Shown: positions 52,456 through 61,690, counted from the stretch's first letter. The stretch is 64,000 nucleotides of DNA from Rhizobium sp. CB3090 (GCF_029714285.1 NZ_CP121662.1:2232001-2296000); one strand, 5' to 3'. Notes: generated by a model not told the origin, from the sequence alone. Numbers and translations: made by a program.

Positions 52456-53454
52456 TTAGAGCTGGCGAACGGCCACTTTCTCTTCGGCGGCAATGGCAAG
52501 CCGATTGCGCAGCGGCAGGCCGAAGTCGGCCACTTCGATTTCGAAGACATCGCCGGCTTCCGGCTTGATGCCTTCCGCGAAGGAGAGCGTCGCTGTGCCG
52601 AACATATGGACATGGATGTCGCCGGGGATGCGGAACAGGCCGTACTTGAAATGATGGTATTCGAGATTGGCGAAAGTATGCGACATGTTCGCCTCGCCCG
52701 AGAGGAAGGGCTTTTCGAAGATCACCTTGTCGCCGCGCTTGATGCGCGAAGTGCCCCGGATATCTTCCGGCGCGGCGCCGATACGGATTTCCGGGCCGAA
52801 GCTTGCCGGACGCAGCTTGGAATGGGCGAGATAGAGATAGTTGATCCGCTCAGTGACGTGATCGGAAAATTCGTTCGAGAGCGCAAAGCCGATCCGGAAC
52901 GGTGAGCCGTCCTTGGCGATGATATAAATGCCCGCCATCTCCGGCTCCTCGCCGCCATCGAGCGCGAAAGACGGAGAGATAAGCGCCGCGCCGGGTGCTG
53001 CCGCACCATAGCCGTTGCCCTTGTAGAACCATTCGGGCTGAACGCCCTTTTCGCCGTCCTTCGGCTTGCCGCCTTCGATGCCCATCTTGAACATCTTCAT
53101 CGAGTCGGTCAGCGTCTCTTCAGCAGCTTCGCTCGTCTTCTTGTGCATGGAATCGCGGGTCGCAGCCGAGCCGAGATGGGTCAGGCCGGTGCCGGTCAGA
53201 TGCAGGTGTGCGGCATCGGGATGGGTGATCGGCGGCAGGAAACGACCTTCGGCATACGCTTTTTCCAGATCGATCTCTTCGCCAAGCCCATGCGCCTCAA
53301 TGACAGAGACGAGAGATTTGTCGTTATCGGCGGCTTCCATGGCCAAGGCGTAGACGCTGCCGGCATTCACAACAGCCTTAGCAGGGGTGCCCGGCCCATT
53401 GCGCACGGCGACGACAATTCCGCCGTTCGAACCCTTGATCTGGGAAATGAGCAT
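52456..53454 (-). CDS. gguC: AraD1/GguC family protein (fumarylacetoacetase fold)
   Basis: The 332-residue GguC of the ChvE operon, in the FAH-like AraD1 family. AraD1-type enzymes dehydrate 2-keto-3-deoxy-L-arabonate to alpha-ketoglutarate semialdehyde, the step between the dehydratase and dehydrogenase encoded next to it. Motifs: LGEEIDLEKAYAEGRFLPP, TGTGLTHLGSAATRDSMHK and GNGYGAAAPGAALISPSFALDGGEEPEMAG. The start at 53454 has AGG nine bases upstream; ATG 53463 lies directly against that AGG and is less likely. Confidence 0.9.
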   Translation of the reverse strand: MLISQIKGSNGGIVVAVRNGPGTPAKAVVNAGSVYALAMEAADNDKSLVSVIEAHGLGEEIDLEKAYAEGRFLPPITHPDAAHLHLTGTGLTHLGSAATRDSMHKKTSEAAEETLTDSMKMFKMGIEGGKPKDGEKGVQPEWFYKGNGYGAAAPGAALISPSFALDGGEEPEMAGIYIIAKDGSPFRIGFALSNEFSDHVTERINYLYLAHSKLRPASFGPEIRIGAAPEDIRGTSRIKRGDKVIFEKPFLSGEANMSHTFANLEYHHFKYGLFRIPGDIHVHMFGTATLSFAEGIKPEAGDVFEIEVADFGLPLRNRLAIAAEEKVAVRQL

Positions 53455-53478
53455 GTTTTTCATCCTTTTCTAATGGAA

Positions 53479-53524
53479 GGAGATCGGATGCGATCTCCCG
53501 CTCCGGCTCTCAGCGAGAGCCGGA
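53479..53524 (-). repeat. Two perfect hairpins between gguB and gguC
   Basis: Hairpin A: GGAGATCG/CGATCTCC (53479-53498, GATG loop). Hairpin B: a perfect 10-bp stem TCCGGCTCTC/GAGAGCCGGA (53502-53524, AGC loop). They lie back to back in the 111-base gap after the gguB stop. Neither has a T-run, so they may stabilise the upstream message or damp read-through into gguC. Confidence 0.82.
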
Positions 53525-53574
53525 CTCTGTCGTGGATTTGGTTCTAGATCGTTGGCTGGTCGCGCGAGCCGCGA

Positions 53575-54786
53575 TCAGCCCCGGTTCTTGTTGTAGACGT
53601 CAAGGAAGACGGCGGCGAGCAGCACCGCACCCTTGACCATCTGCTGGTAGTCCGTGCCCAGGCCGTGCAGCGACATGCCGTTGTTCATGACACCCATGAT
53701 GAAGGCGCCGATGACGGCACCGGTGATCTTGCCGACACCGCCGGAGGCAGAGGCACCGCCGATGAAGCAGGCCGCGATCACGTCGAGTTCCAGACCCGTG
53801 CCACCCTTGGCGGTGGCCGAGTTCAGGCGCGTTGCAACGATGATGCCGGCCAGACCGGCAAGCACGCCGATGTTGACGAAGGTGTAGAAGCTCAGGCGCT
53901 GGGTATTGATACCCGACAACTTGGTCGCCTTTTCATTGCCGCCCATGGCATAGATGCGGCGACCGATGGTCGTGCGGCGCGTGATGAAGGCATAGCCCGC
54001 AATCAGCACCAGCATCAGGACCAGAACATTCGGCAGGCCCTTATAGGTGGACAGCAGATAGCCAAGAAACAGGATCGCGACGCTGACGAGCAGATTTTGC
54101 GCCATAAAGAAGCTGAAGGGCTCGACATCGATGCCGTGGCTTTCATTGACCTGACGGCGACGCCAGGCAAGAACGAAGAGAACGACCGGGATGATGGCGG
54201 ACAGCAGCAGCGAGGTGGAATGGATCGTCCCCATGTCGATGAAATCGGGAATGAAACCGGTGCTGATCAACTGGTAATCCGGCGGGAACGGACCGATGCT
54301 GGTACCGCTGCCCGCAGCCGTCATGACCGACAGGGTCAAACCGCGGAAGATCAGCATGCCCGCAAGCGTCACGATGAAGGACGGAATGCGGTGATAGGCA
54401 ATGAAATAGCCCTGGGCGGCGCCGACCGCGCCGCCGAGCGCGAGGCAGATCACCGTCGCCAAAACGTAGTTCATGTGCCACTCGGCAATGAGAATAGCCG
54501 CGACCGCGCCGATGAAGCCGACGATCGAGCCGACCGACAGGTCGATGTGTCCCGCGACGATCACCAGCAGCATGCCGAGCGCAACGATGACGATGAACGA
54601 ATTCTGCAGAACCAGGTTTGTGAGGTTCAGGGGCCTGAAGAGAACGCCGCCGGTCGAAATCTGGAAAAACAACATGATCGCGATCAGTGCGATCAGCATG
54701 CCGTATTCCCGGATGTTGTTGCGGATGTATTCGCCAATGGAAATTACGTGGCTGGTATCTTCGGTGGCTGGGCTGGCCGTGGTCAT
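53575..54786 (-). CDS. gguB: Sugar ABC transporter permease GguB (MmsB-like)
   Basis: The 403-residue permease of the ChvE-linked sugar importer. About ten membrane helices and the family stretches NSFIVIVALGMLLVIVAGHIDLSVGSIVGF and ATRLNSATAKGGTGLELDVIAACFIGGASASGGVGKI are clear (BPD_transp_2 family). It works with GguA and ChvE in the inner membrane to take up galactose, glucose, arabinose and related sugars. It starts three bases after gguA stop. Confidence 0.95.
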   Translation of the reverse strand: MTTASPATEDTSHVISIGEYIRNNIREYGMLIALIAIMLFFQISTGGVLFRPLNLTNLVLQNSFIVIVALGMLLVIVAGHIDLSVGSIVGFIGAVAAILIAEWHMNYVLATVICLALGGAVGAAQGYFIAYHRIPSFIVTLAGMLIFRGLTLSVMTAAGSGTSIGPFPPDYQLISTGFIPDFIDMGTIHSTSLLLSAIIPVVLFVLAWRRRQVNESHGIDVEPFSFFMAQNLLVSVAILFLGYLLSTYKGLPNVLVLMLVLIAGYAFITRRTTIGRRIYAMGGNEKATKLSGINTQRLSFYTFVNIGVLAGLAGIIVATRLNSATAKGGTGLELDVIAACFIGGASASGGVGKITGAVIGAFIMGVMNNGMSLHGLGTDYQQMVKGAVLLAAVFLDVYNKNRG

Positions 54787-54788
54787 TA

Positions 54789-56321
54789 TTACTTCTCCCC
54801 TGAGCGCATGATAGCGCGCATGATGCTTTCCTGGCTCGCCTCTCCCTTCGGCAGTTCGGCGACGATCCGTCCTTCGTTCATGACGTAGATGCGGTCGCAG
54901 GTGCCGAGAAGCTCAGGCATTTCCGATGAAATCATCAGAACGCCCTTCCCGTCGGCGGCAAGCTGGTTGATGATGGAATAGATTTCGTATTTGGCGCCGA
55001 CGTCGATGCCTCGCGTCGGCTCGTCGAGGATGAGCACCTCGGGATCGGAGAACAGCCACTTCGACAGCACCACCTTCTGCTGGTTGCCGCCGGAAAGATT
55101 GACTGCTTCCTGAAAAACACCGGAGCTGCGGATACGCAGCTTGGAACGGTAGTTGGTCGCGACCTGCAACTCGCGGACATCGTCGATTACGGTCGCCTTG
55201 GAGATACCGAACAGGTTGGCGAGGGTCGTATTGTGCAGGATGCTTTCGTTGAGGACCAGGCCGAGCTGCTTGCGGTCCTCGGTGACATAGGCAAGACCCG
55301 CGTCGATTGCCCTGCGCACCGTGCTGACATCCACCGGCTTGCCTTCGACCAACACCTCGCCGCTGACTTTGTGGCCATAGGATTTGCCGAAGACGCTCAT
55401 GGCGAATTCGGTACGGCCGGCACCCATCAGGCCGGCAATGCCGACCACTTCGCCCTTGCGGACGTTGATATTGATGTTGTGCAGCACTTGGCGGTCGCGA
55501 TGCTGCTGGTGGAAGGCGTTCCAGTTCTTGACCTCGAAGATCGTCTCGCCGATCGGCACCGAACGCGGCGGATAGCGATCCGCGAGCTCGCGGCCGACCA
55601 TATTGCGAATGATGATGTCTTCGCTGATCGCCTCTTCATGACAGTTCAGCGTTTTCACCGTCATGCCGTCGCGCAGCACCGTGATTTCGTCGGCCACCTT
55701 TCGCACTTCGTTGAGCTTGTGGGTGATGATGATCGAGGTGATGCCCTGATTGCGGAACTCCATGAGGAGATTGAGGAGCGCATCCGAATCGCTTTCGTTG
55801 AGCGATGCGGTCGGCTCGTCGAGAATGAGTAGCTTCACGCTCTTCGAAAGGGCCTTGGCGATCTCGACGAGCTGCTGCTTGCCGACACCGATGTCGGTCA
55901 CGAGCGTGTTCGGAGATTCCCTGAGGCCGACCTTGGCGAGGAGTTGCTTGGTGCGATTGAACGTCTGCTGCCAGTTGATCACGCCATTGGCGCCGACCTC
56001 GTTGCCCAGGAAGATGTTCTCGGCAATCGACAAAAGCGGCACGAGCGCCAGCTCCTGGTGGATGATGATGATGCCGACTTCTTCCGAGTCCTTGATGGTC
56101 TTGAACTGGCGAACCGCGCCGTCATAGAAGATGTCGCCGTCATAACTGCCGGCCGGATAAACACCCGAGAGCACCTTCATCAGGGTGGACTTGCCGGCCC
56201 CGTTTTCGCCCACCAAAGCGTGGATTTCGCCCTGACGGACCTTCAGATTGACATTTTCCAAAGCGTTCACACCGGGGAACGATTTGGTGATGCTCCGCAT
56301 TTCGAGGATGGTATTGTCCAT
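54789..56321 (-). CDS. gguA: Sugar ABC transporter ATP-binding protein GguA (MmsA/XylG-like)
   Basis: The 510-residue double-ABC ATPase driving the ChvE-GguB importer. The first domain has [17 protein letters not shown] and [14 protein letters not shown] with [14 protein letters not shown]. The second has a degenerate Walker [14 protein letters not shown], an intact [15 protein letters not shown] signature and [15 protein letters not shown]. This pattern is standard for CUT2 sugar importers. It starts 105 bases downstream of chvE across a strong hairpin. Confidence 0.96.
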   Translation of the reverse strand: MDNTILEMRSITKSFPGVNALENVNLKVRQGEIHALVGENGAGKSTLMKVLSGVYPAGSYDGDIFYDGAVRQFKTIKDSEEVGIIIIHQELALVPLLSIAENIFLGNEVGANGVINWQQTFNRTKQLLAKVGLRESPNTLVTDIGVGKQQLVEIAKALSKSVKLLILDEPTASLNESDSDALLNLLMEFRNQGITSIIITHKLNEVRKVADEITVLRDGMTVKTLNCHEEAISEDIIIRNMVGRELADRYPPRSVPIGETIFEVKNWNAFHQQHRDRQVLHNININVRKGEVVGIAGLMGAGRTEFAMSVFGKSYGHKVSGEVLVEGKPVDVSTVRRAIDAGLAYVTEDRKQLGLVLNESILHNTTLANLFGISKATVIDDVRELQVATNYRSKLRIRSSGVFQEAVNLSGGNQQKVVLSKWLFSDPEVLILDEPTRGIDVGAKYEIYSIINQLAADGKGVLMISSEMPELLGTCDRIYVMNEGRIVAELPKGEASQESIMRAIMRSGEK

Positions 56322-56381
56322 TGTCCGTATCCAACGCCCCAGCCGAACATAACAGACCGGGCGATCGTCATAAATATCAGA

Positions 56382-56411
56382 GCCAGGGCACGCCTTTCGG
56401 CGAGCCCTGGC
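56382..56411 (-). repeat. Strong intercistronic hairpin between chvE and gguA
   Basis: Arms GCCAGGGCACGCC (56382-56394) and GGCGAGCCCTGGC (56399-56411) pair at 12 of 13 positions with a TTTC loop, starting 16 bases after the chvE stop. No T-run follows on the minus strand. A stem here would protect the 3' end of the chvE message and let the binding protein be made in excess over the membrane components. Confidence 0.88.
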
Positions 56412-56426
56412 CGGTATATCGGAAGA

Positions 56427-57491
56427 TTACTTCAGCTGATCAGCCTTGTAATAGCCGCTTTCGACGAGAACCTTCTCGTAGTTGGTCTTGTCGACTGCGA
56501 CCGGGGTCAGCAGGTAGGACGGAACGACCTTGACACCATTGTCGTAGGTCTTCGTGTCGTTGACTTCAGGCGTCTTGCCTTCCATCAGAGCGTTGACCAT
56601 GTTGACGGTGACCTTTGCGAGATCACGGGTATCCTTGAAGATCGTGGAGTGCTGCTGGCCGGCAATGATGGACTTGACCGACGGAATTTCGGAGTCCTGA
56701 CCGGTAACGATCGGCAGCGGCAGGTCGGCGGTGCCATAGCCTACGCCCTTGAGCGAGGAGATGATGCCGATGGAGAGACCGTCATACGGAGACAGAACAG
56801 CGTTGACGTGTGCGTCGGTGTAGTTAGCCGAGAGCAGGTTGTCCATACGAGCCTGAGCCGTTGCCGGGTCCCAACGCAGGGTACCGACCTTGTCCATGCC
56901 CATCTGACCGGACTTGACGACCAGCTTGCCGCTGTCGATGTACGGCTTCAGGACGGACATTGCGCCGTCATAGAAGAAGAAGGCGTTGTTGTCGTCCGGC
57001 GAACCGCCGAAGAGCTCGATGTTGAACGGGCCCTTGCCGTCCTTGAGGCCGAGGCCGTCGACGATCGAGTTAGCCTGGAGAACGCCGACCTTGAAGTTGT
57101 CGAAGGTAGCGTAGTAGTCGACGTTACCGCTGTCACGGATCAGGCGGTCATAAGCGATGACCTTGATGCCGGCGTCATGGGCCTTCTGCAGAACGTCGGA
57201 CAGGGTCGTGCCGTCGATAGCGGCGATTACGAGAACCTTGACGCCCTTGGTGACCATGTTCTCGATCTGCGAGAGCTGGTTCGGAATGTCGTCATCGCCG
57301 TACTGCAGGTCGGTGCCGTAACCGGCGGCCTGAAGCTGCTTGACGATGTTGTTGCCGTCGTCGATCCAGCGAGCCGAAGCCTTGGTCGGCATGGCAATAC
57401 CGACGGTGCCCTTGTCTGCCGCGAAGGCAGGCGCCACCAGAGTAGCGACGCTGAAGGCAGCGGCCGCCATCAATGAGATAATGGATTTCAT
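56427..57491 (-). CDS. chvE: Periplasmic multiple-sugar-binding protein ChvE
   Basis: The 354-residue binding protein for galactose, glucose, arabinose and related sugars. It has a signal peptide ([20 protein letters not shown]) and the ligand-binding fold with [53 protein letters not shown] and [16 protein letters not shown]. In Agrobacterium the same protein signals sugars to VirA and in Azospirillum it mediates chemotaxis; here the operon form is chvE-gguA-gguB-gguC. The gbpR gene is divergent. Confidence 0.95.
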   Translation of the reverse strand: MKSIISLMAAAAFSVATLVAPAFAADKGTVGIAMPTKASARWIDDGNNIVKQLQAAGYGTDLQYGDDDIPNQLSQIENMVTKGVKVLVIAAIDGTTLSDVLQKAHDAGIKVIAYDRLIRDSGNVDYYATFDNFKVGVLQANSIVDGLGLKDGKGPFNIELFGGSPDDNNAFFFYDGAMSVLKPYIDSGKLVVKSGQMGMDKVGTLRWDPATAQARMDNLLSANYTDAHVNAVLSPYDGLSIGIISSLKGVGYGTADLPLPIVTGQDSEIPSVKSIIAGQQHSTIFKDTRDLAKVTVNMVNALMEGKTPEVNDTKTYDNGVKVVPSYLLTPVAVDKTNYEKVLVESGYYKADQLK

Positions 57492-57683
57492 TACTCTCTC
57501 CCTTGTTAATAATGCGGCGGACGAAAAAACGCCCGCCCGAAACTGCGGCAGGTTCCGTAGAAGGAATGGTTACTTCTAATTGTGAGAAACGAAGTAGGTC
57601 TCCTCCACGCTCTCACGTGCATGAGCTGCACCCAGCGCACGACCGGCAAACTCGTACGATTTCGTATAACTGTCAAATAGAAT

Positions 57684-57716
57684 AACTGGCACAACATATA
57701 TCCAGTTTGGTATAAT
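57684..57716. promoter_or_regulatory. Probable GbpR operator and gbpR -10 box in the chvE-gbpR intergenic region
   Basis: The inverted repeat AACTGG-N12-CCAGTT (57684-57707) lies just before a perfect TATAAT at 57711-57716, 30 bases upstream of the gbpR start. The repeat overlaps the -35 position, so GbpR binding could repress its own gene while activating chvE on the other strand. LysR-type regulators usually bind such dyads between divergent promoters. Confidence 0.6.
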
Positions 57717-57745
57717 GTTAAAAAATAGTACTTTTTTGCCGATGA

Positions 57746-58786
57746 ATGGGAAATTTGGCCATGATGGAGAAAATATATAGCGATTATCCGAGTGAAAGCA
57801 TCGAGATTCATTCGGACAGTTTTCGCGACGACACATTGCTCAAGGCCGGTTTGAAGCTCAATCACCTGCGCATGATCGTCACAATCGAGGACCATGGGCA
57901 GATTTCGGCCGCCGCTGAGTCGATGAACATCTCACAACCTGCGGCTTCGCGCATGCTGTCAGAAATGGAGTCGATCGTCAAAAGTCCGCTGTACGAACGT
58001 GTCGCACGCGGCGTCGTGCTCACACCTTTCGGCTTGGCGCTCGCCAAGCGGGCGCGCAAGATCCTGCTCGAACTGCGTGAGGTGAGTCGCGAGATCGGAG
58101 AGCTCAGAACCGGCAAGGGCGGCTCGGTCTTTCTCGGCGCCGTCACCGCGCCTGCGATCAGCCTCGTCGTTCCGGCGATTCAGCGCGTGACGCGCGCCTA
58201 CCCCGGCATCGAGATCAATATAGAAGTCGAGACCAGCAACGTGCTCGCGCGTGAACTGCTCGCCGCCCGCCACGACTTCATCATCAGCCGCATTCCAGAT
58301 GAGCTCGATCCGCGCCTGTTCAACGCCCATGAGATCGGCGTAGAAAAGGCCTGCCTCGTGGTCCGCAACGGCCATCCGCTGCTGGAGAAGGGCGTTGCCA
58401 GCCTTCAGGACCTGCCGGGTTATGACTGGGTCTTCCAGCCACCGGGCACATTGTTGCGACGCAAGGTGGAAGACATCTTCATCAGGGCCGGCGTCCCCCT
58501 GCCGGAAAACATTATCAACACCTCTTCGCTGCTTCTGACGCTTGCTATCGTTTGCAGGACGGATGCCATTACCCCGATCGCGCTCGATATGGCGCAATTC
58601 ATATGCGGGCAGACATCAAAAGCCGGCGAATCCTGCATCCTGCCCATCGATTTCGATATCGACGTGAAGCCCTACAGCCTGATTACAGCCCGCGAGCGCG
58701 CCATGCCGCCAAGCGCCCTGCTGCTGCACGACATGATCCTGCAGGAAAGCAGAAACCCTGATCCGACGATCGGTTTGCAGCCATAA
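57746..58786 (+). CDS. gbpR: LysR-family regulator GbpR-like
   Basis: A 346-residue LysR-type regulator divergent from chvE, as in Agrobacterium and Azospirillum, where GbpR controls the sugar-binding protein in response to L-arabinose, D-fucose or D-galactose. The HTH is at about residues 36-95 (LKLNHLRMIVTIEDHGQISAAAESMNISQPAASRMLSEME), the co-inducer domain follows. The N-terminal 30 residues before the HTH are a short extension typical of this subgroup. ATG 57746 or 57761 could be the start. Confidence 0.9.
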   Translation: MGNLAMMEKIYSDYPSESIEIHSDSFRDDTLLKAGLKLNHLRMIVTIEDHGQISAAAESMNISQPAASRMLSEMESIVKSPLYERVARGVVLTPFGLALAKRARKILLELREVSREIGELRTGKGGSVFLGAVTAPAISLVVPAIQRVTRAYPGIEINIEVETSNVLARELLAARHDFIISRIPDELDPRLFNAHEIGVEKACLVVRNGHPLLEKGVASLQDLPGYDWVFQPPGTLLRRKVEDIFIRAGVPLPENIINTSSLLLTLAIVCRTDAITPIALDMAQFICGQTSKAGESCILPIDFDIDVKPYSLITARERAMPPSALLLHDMILQESRNPDPTIGLQP

Positions 58787-58834
58787 GCTCCACGCCAACT
58801 TGCACGTCTATCTAGAACTCTTCTGGAGGCAGGC

Positions 58835-59305
58835 ATGTTGTTCGGGCAATCGCTGTTTCAATCCGTCCTCGATCGTCTCGATGCGGAGGAAGAAAAGTCT
58901 GAAAAGAATGAGACGGCGCATCGCATCCGCGGTCTCAATGTGAGCTTTGCCGCAACCGTTTTCGGAGGCGAGCCGGCGGCGGCGTCCCGTCCGGATGATG
59001 CCTATGTCGACAATCTCGGCAATGACATCCCTTCCCCCGAACCAATGCCGCCGGAACCTGAACCGAAGGAGCCGGAGCCGCCGGTGATGCCGGACTATCT
59101 CGCGCGAACCTCGCGGGAAGAGGTAGCTACCGAACTGGAAATCTCTTCGCAGACCACCCTTCAGTCTCTTCACGAAAAACGCCGCGCCTTCGCCAAGGCC
59201 AATCATCCGGACAGCGTCGCTCCGCCCTTTCGCGAGCAGGCGACGATGCGCATGATGATCGCCAATCAATTGATCGACGAGGCGATACGGCGTCTCGCGC
59301 GATAG
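58835..59305 (+). CDS. Hypothetical protein with a C-terminal J-domain-like HPD segment
   Basis: A 156-residue protein of unknown function. Residues 60-90 are a proline/glutamate linker (PEPMPPEPEPKEPEPP). The last 50 residues resemble a J-domain: RRAFAKANHPDSVAPP carries HPD at residues 124-126, the tripeptide that stimulates DnaK ATPase, followed by helix-like REQATMRMMIANQLIDEAI. The helix order is short for a full J-domain. It sits 49 bases after gbpR and is convergent with the small membrane protein gene. Confidence 0.72.
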   Translation: MLFGQSLFQSVLDRLDAEEEKSEKNETAHRIRGLNVSFAATVFGGEPAAASRPDDAYVDNLGNDIPSPEPMPPEPEPKEPEPPVMPDYLARTSREEVATELEISSQTTLQSLHEKRRAFAKANHPDSVAPPFREQATMRMMIANQLIDEAIRRLAR

Positions 59306-59566
59306 CTATTTCTTTTCGTCCGTCGGCTCCTCGTCTTCCCCCTCGTCGCTCGCAACAGCACTTTCGGGGTGGGACTTGGGCGGCTGCGGATTGAAGCTGA
59401 AGAGCAGCATCCACGCGGCGTAAACGCCAAGGGCGCCTGCGAGGACGGCCCAGAAAGGCTGCGGCCCCAGAGCCTCGACGATCGCCCAGCCTAAGCAGAC
59501 GGCAACGATCAGAACCCGCACCCAAAGCGGCTTGTAGACAGGATGGTTGGGATCGATCAGTTGCAT
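59306..59566 (-). CDS. Small membrane protein, unknown function
   Basis: An 86-residue protein with two hydrophobic helices (VRVLIVAVCLGWAIVEAL and FWAVLAGALGVYAAWML) and an acidic, charged C-terminus (SDEGEDEEPTDEKK). No domain is recognised. Its stop touches that of the J-domain-like gene (59305/59306), so the pair is convergent with no spacer. Confidence 0.68.
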   Translation of the reverse strand: MQLIDPNHPVYKPLWVRVLIVAVCLGWAIVEALGPQPFWAVLAGALGVYAAWMLLFSFNPQPPKSHPESAVASDEGEDEEPTDEKK

Positions 59567-59600
59567 GGGCCTCGTTCGCCTGTTGGAGAGAACTTGTCTT

Positions 59601-59640
59601 TAGCGCATGATCCGGAAAAGTGCGAAACGGTTTTGAAGGA
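59601..59640. repeat. Partial copy of the dispersed palindromic repeat
   Basis: AGCGCATGATCCGGAAAAGTG with GCGAAACGGTTTT resembles the GTGCGTAGCGGTTTT core of the repeats at 3723 and 10246 and the CATGATC arm of 20071. It lies between the small membrane protein gene and iolG. Confidence 0.5.
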
Positions 59641-59812
59641 GATTGTGCCGATCAAATCGGGCGCAGGGCGGCGATTTGAGGAAAAGCCATTCTCCCGACA
59701 TGAATTTCGGAATTGTGAAATGCTGGCGGCTTGACGTCGCCATCGGAAAATGGAATGAAAATTCCATACGGATCATTATTCGGTTTATTTGTTCCGAATT
59801 AGGGAGGTGAAG

Positions 59813-60805
59813 ATGACTGTCAGATTTGGTCTGCTCGGCGCCGGGCGCATCGGTAAAGTGCACGCAAAGGCCGTGAGCGGCGATGCCAACGCTAAACTCG
59901 TCGCAGTGGCGGATGCCTTTCCGGCCGCCGCCGAAGCGATTTCCTCCGCCTACGGCTGCGAAGTCCGCACCATCGAAGCGATCGAAGCCGCCAAGGACAT
60001 CGACGCCGTCGTGATCTGCACGCCGACCGACACGCACGCCGATCTTATCGAGCGCTTTGCCCGGGCCGGCAAGGCAATTTTCTGCGAAAAGCCGATCGAC
60101 CTCGATGTTGACCGCGTCAGGGCTTGCATCAAGGTGGTCAACGAGGCGAAGGGCAAGCTGATGGTCGGCTTCAACCGTCGCTTCGATCCGCATTTCATGG
60201 CGGTCAAGAAGGCCATCGACGACGGTCGCATCGGCACGGTCGAGATGGTGACGATCACCTCGCGCGATCCCGGTGCCCCGCCGGTCGACTATATCAAGCG
60301 TTCCGGCGGCATTTTCCGCGACATGACCATCCATGATTTCGACATGGCCCGCTTCCTGCTCGGCGAAGAGCCGGTCGCTGTCACCGCCACTGCCGCAGTC
60401 CTCGTCGACAAGGCGATCGGCGAGGCCGGCGATTACGACAGCGTCTCCGTCATCCTGCAGACCGCGTCCGGCAAGCAGGCGATCATCTCCAACTCGCGCC
60501 GCGCCACCTACGGCTACGATCAGCGCATCGAAATCCATGGTTCGAAGGGCATGGTCGCAGCCGAAAACCAGCGCCCCTTCTCCATCGAAATTGCCAATGG
60601 CGACGGCTATACCCGCCCGCCTCTGCACGACTTCTTCATGACCCGCTACACCGAGGCCTACGCCAACGAGATCGCAAGCTTCATCGCCGCGGTCGAAAAG
60701 GGCTCGGCGATCACGCCATCCGGCGCCGACGGCCTCGCCGCACTCAAGCTTGCGGACGCTGCGGTTCAATCCGTCAAGGACGGGAAGCTGGTTAAGGTCG
60801 ACTAA
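59813..60805 (+). CDS. iolG: Inositol 2-dehydrogenase (Gfo/Idh/MocA family)
   Basis: NAD-dependent oxidation of myo-inositol to 2-keto-myo-inositol (scyllo-inosose), first step of inositol use. The 330-residue protein has the Rossmann motif GLLGAGRIGKVHAKA, the catalytic Lys of EKPIDLD, and the Asp/His of MTIHDFDMARF. Start Met at 59813 has GGGAGGTG eight bases before; a frame start at 59789 is less likely. Its best match by eye is the rhizobial IdhA; other iol genes are not nearby. Confidence 0.92.
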   Translation: MTVRFGLLGAGRIGKVHAKAVSGDANAKLVAVADAFPAAAEAISSAYGCEVRTIEAIEAAKDIDAVVICTPTDTHADLIERFARAGKAIFCEKPIDLDVDRVRACIKVVNEAKGKLMVGFNRRFDPHFMAVKKAIDDGRIGTVEMVTITSRDPGAPPVDYIKRSGGIFRDMTIHDFDMARFLLGEEPVAVTATAAVLVDKAIGEAGDYDSVSVILQTASGKQAIISNSRRATYGYDQRIEIHGSKGMVAAENQRPFSIEIANGDGYTRPPLHDFFMTRYTEAYANEIASFIAAVEKGSAITPSGADGLAALKLADAAVQSVKDGKLVKVD

Positions 60806-60848
60806 GCCGTCGCCGTACCCGCAAAAGGATATTGCTCATCTAACAAAT

Positions 60849-60882
60849 CCGTCGCGATTTACTTCGCGGCGGGCTTTTTCTT
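60849..60882 (+). terminator. Rho-independent terminator of iolG
   Basis: CCGTCGCG (60849-60856) pairs with CGCGGCGG (60865-60872), with one G-T pair, and is followed by CTTTTTC at 60874-60880. Confidence 0.85.
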
Positions 60883-61019
60883 TGGCTGCTCCGTCGCAGC
60901 GCATGATCGTGACTTTTGGCAAGCACTAGAGGGTGTGCCGCCGTCAATCCGAGACTCAATTGACCGAGCTGTCGCGGAAAGCGCTTGCGAATCACATAAG
61001 TCCGTGCTTATCTGTTGCT

Positions 61020-61334
61020 ATGATAGAGAACGAGATATTCCGAGCTTTGGCGGACCCTACCCGCCGCGCCATCTTTGAAAAGCTGGCTGCGGGCGGCATG
61101 AACGCTAGCGGCCTGCGCGAAGGCATGGAAATCAGCCAGCCGGCGATGTCCCAGCACCTTGCTGTCCTGCGGAGCGCCGGGCTGATCAGAGAGGAACGGC
61201 AGGGGCGTTTCGTGAATTACGAAGTCGATCCGGAGGGGCTCGCCCTCATCGCTCAGTGGCTGGCGAAATACCGCGCCTACTGGCCTGCCCGCATCGAAGC
61301 TCTCAAGGTCTTGCTGAAGGATATGGACCAATGA
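61020..61334 (+). CDS. ArsR-family transcriptional regulator
   Basis: A 104-residue winged-helix regulator starting MIENEIFRALADPTRRAIFEKLA, with HTH helix ISQPAMSQHLAVLRSAGLIREER. It lacks metal-binding cysteines, so it is the SdpR/AHSA1-linked branch rather than a metal sensor. An upstream in-frame extension to 60933 is not conserved. Its stop overlaps the SRPBCC gene start (ATGA). Confidence 0.9.
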   Translation: MIENEIFRALADPTRRAIFEKLAAGGMNASGLREGMEISQPAMSQHLAVLRSAGLIREERQGRFVNYEVDPEGLALIAQWLAKYRAYWPARIEALKVLLKDMDQ

Positions 61335-61690
61335 ACGAACTGGATATTCCCGCACGGAAAAGCAATATCGAACTCGAATACGACCTCAACGAGCCGCCGC
61401 AAAAGGTCTGGCGCGCAGTCAGCACCCCTGAATTGCGGGAAAACTGGTTACCCAGCAAAGCCTTGGCCGATCGCGACGCGATTTCCGTCACACCGGGCGA
61501 AGAGGTTCGCTACAGGCTGCGGGATGATGAGCCACCATTCCTCGAAAGCACAGTGACGTTCAAGATAACCCCGAACGCAAGCGGCGGCACGAGCCTGCGC
61601 ATCATCCACGAGCTTGATGATGCGAGGCTTCGAAGGACTGCAAAAGCTGCGGCGAACGATAACGGCTTCTCCGTCATGCGCGCCGCCTGA
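61331..61690 (+). CDS. SRPBCC/AHSA1-family protein
   Basis: A 119-residue START-like (SRPBCC) protein: [29 protein letters not shown] and the terminal [10 protein letters not shown] are the fold's recognisable parts. Members bind small hydrophobic ligands and are usually co-encoded with the ArsR-like partner, as here with a four-base overlap. It starts at 61331; ligand and function are unknown. Confidence 0.85.
   Translation: MNELDIPARKSNIELEYDLNEPPQKVWRAVSTPELRENWLPSKALADRDAISVTPGEEVRYRLRDDEPPFLESTVTFKITPNASGGTSLRIIHELDDARLRRTAKAAANDNGFSVMRAA

Noticed and set aside
51826..52905. A 359-codon open frame on the plus strand.
   Set aside because: Antisense across the dehydrogenase/gguC junction and their intercistronic hairpin; no family pattern.
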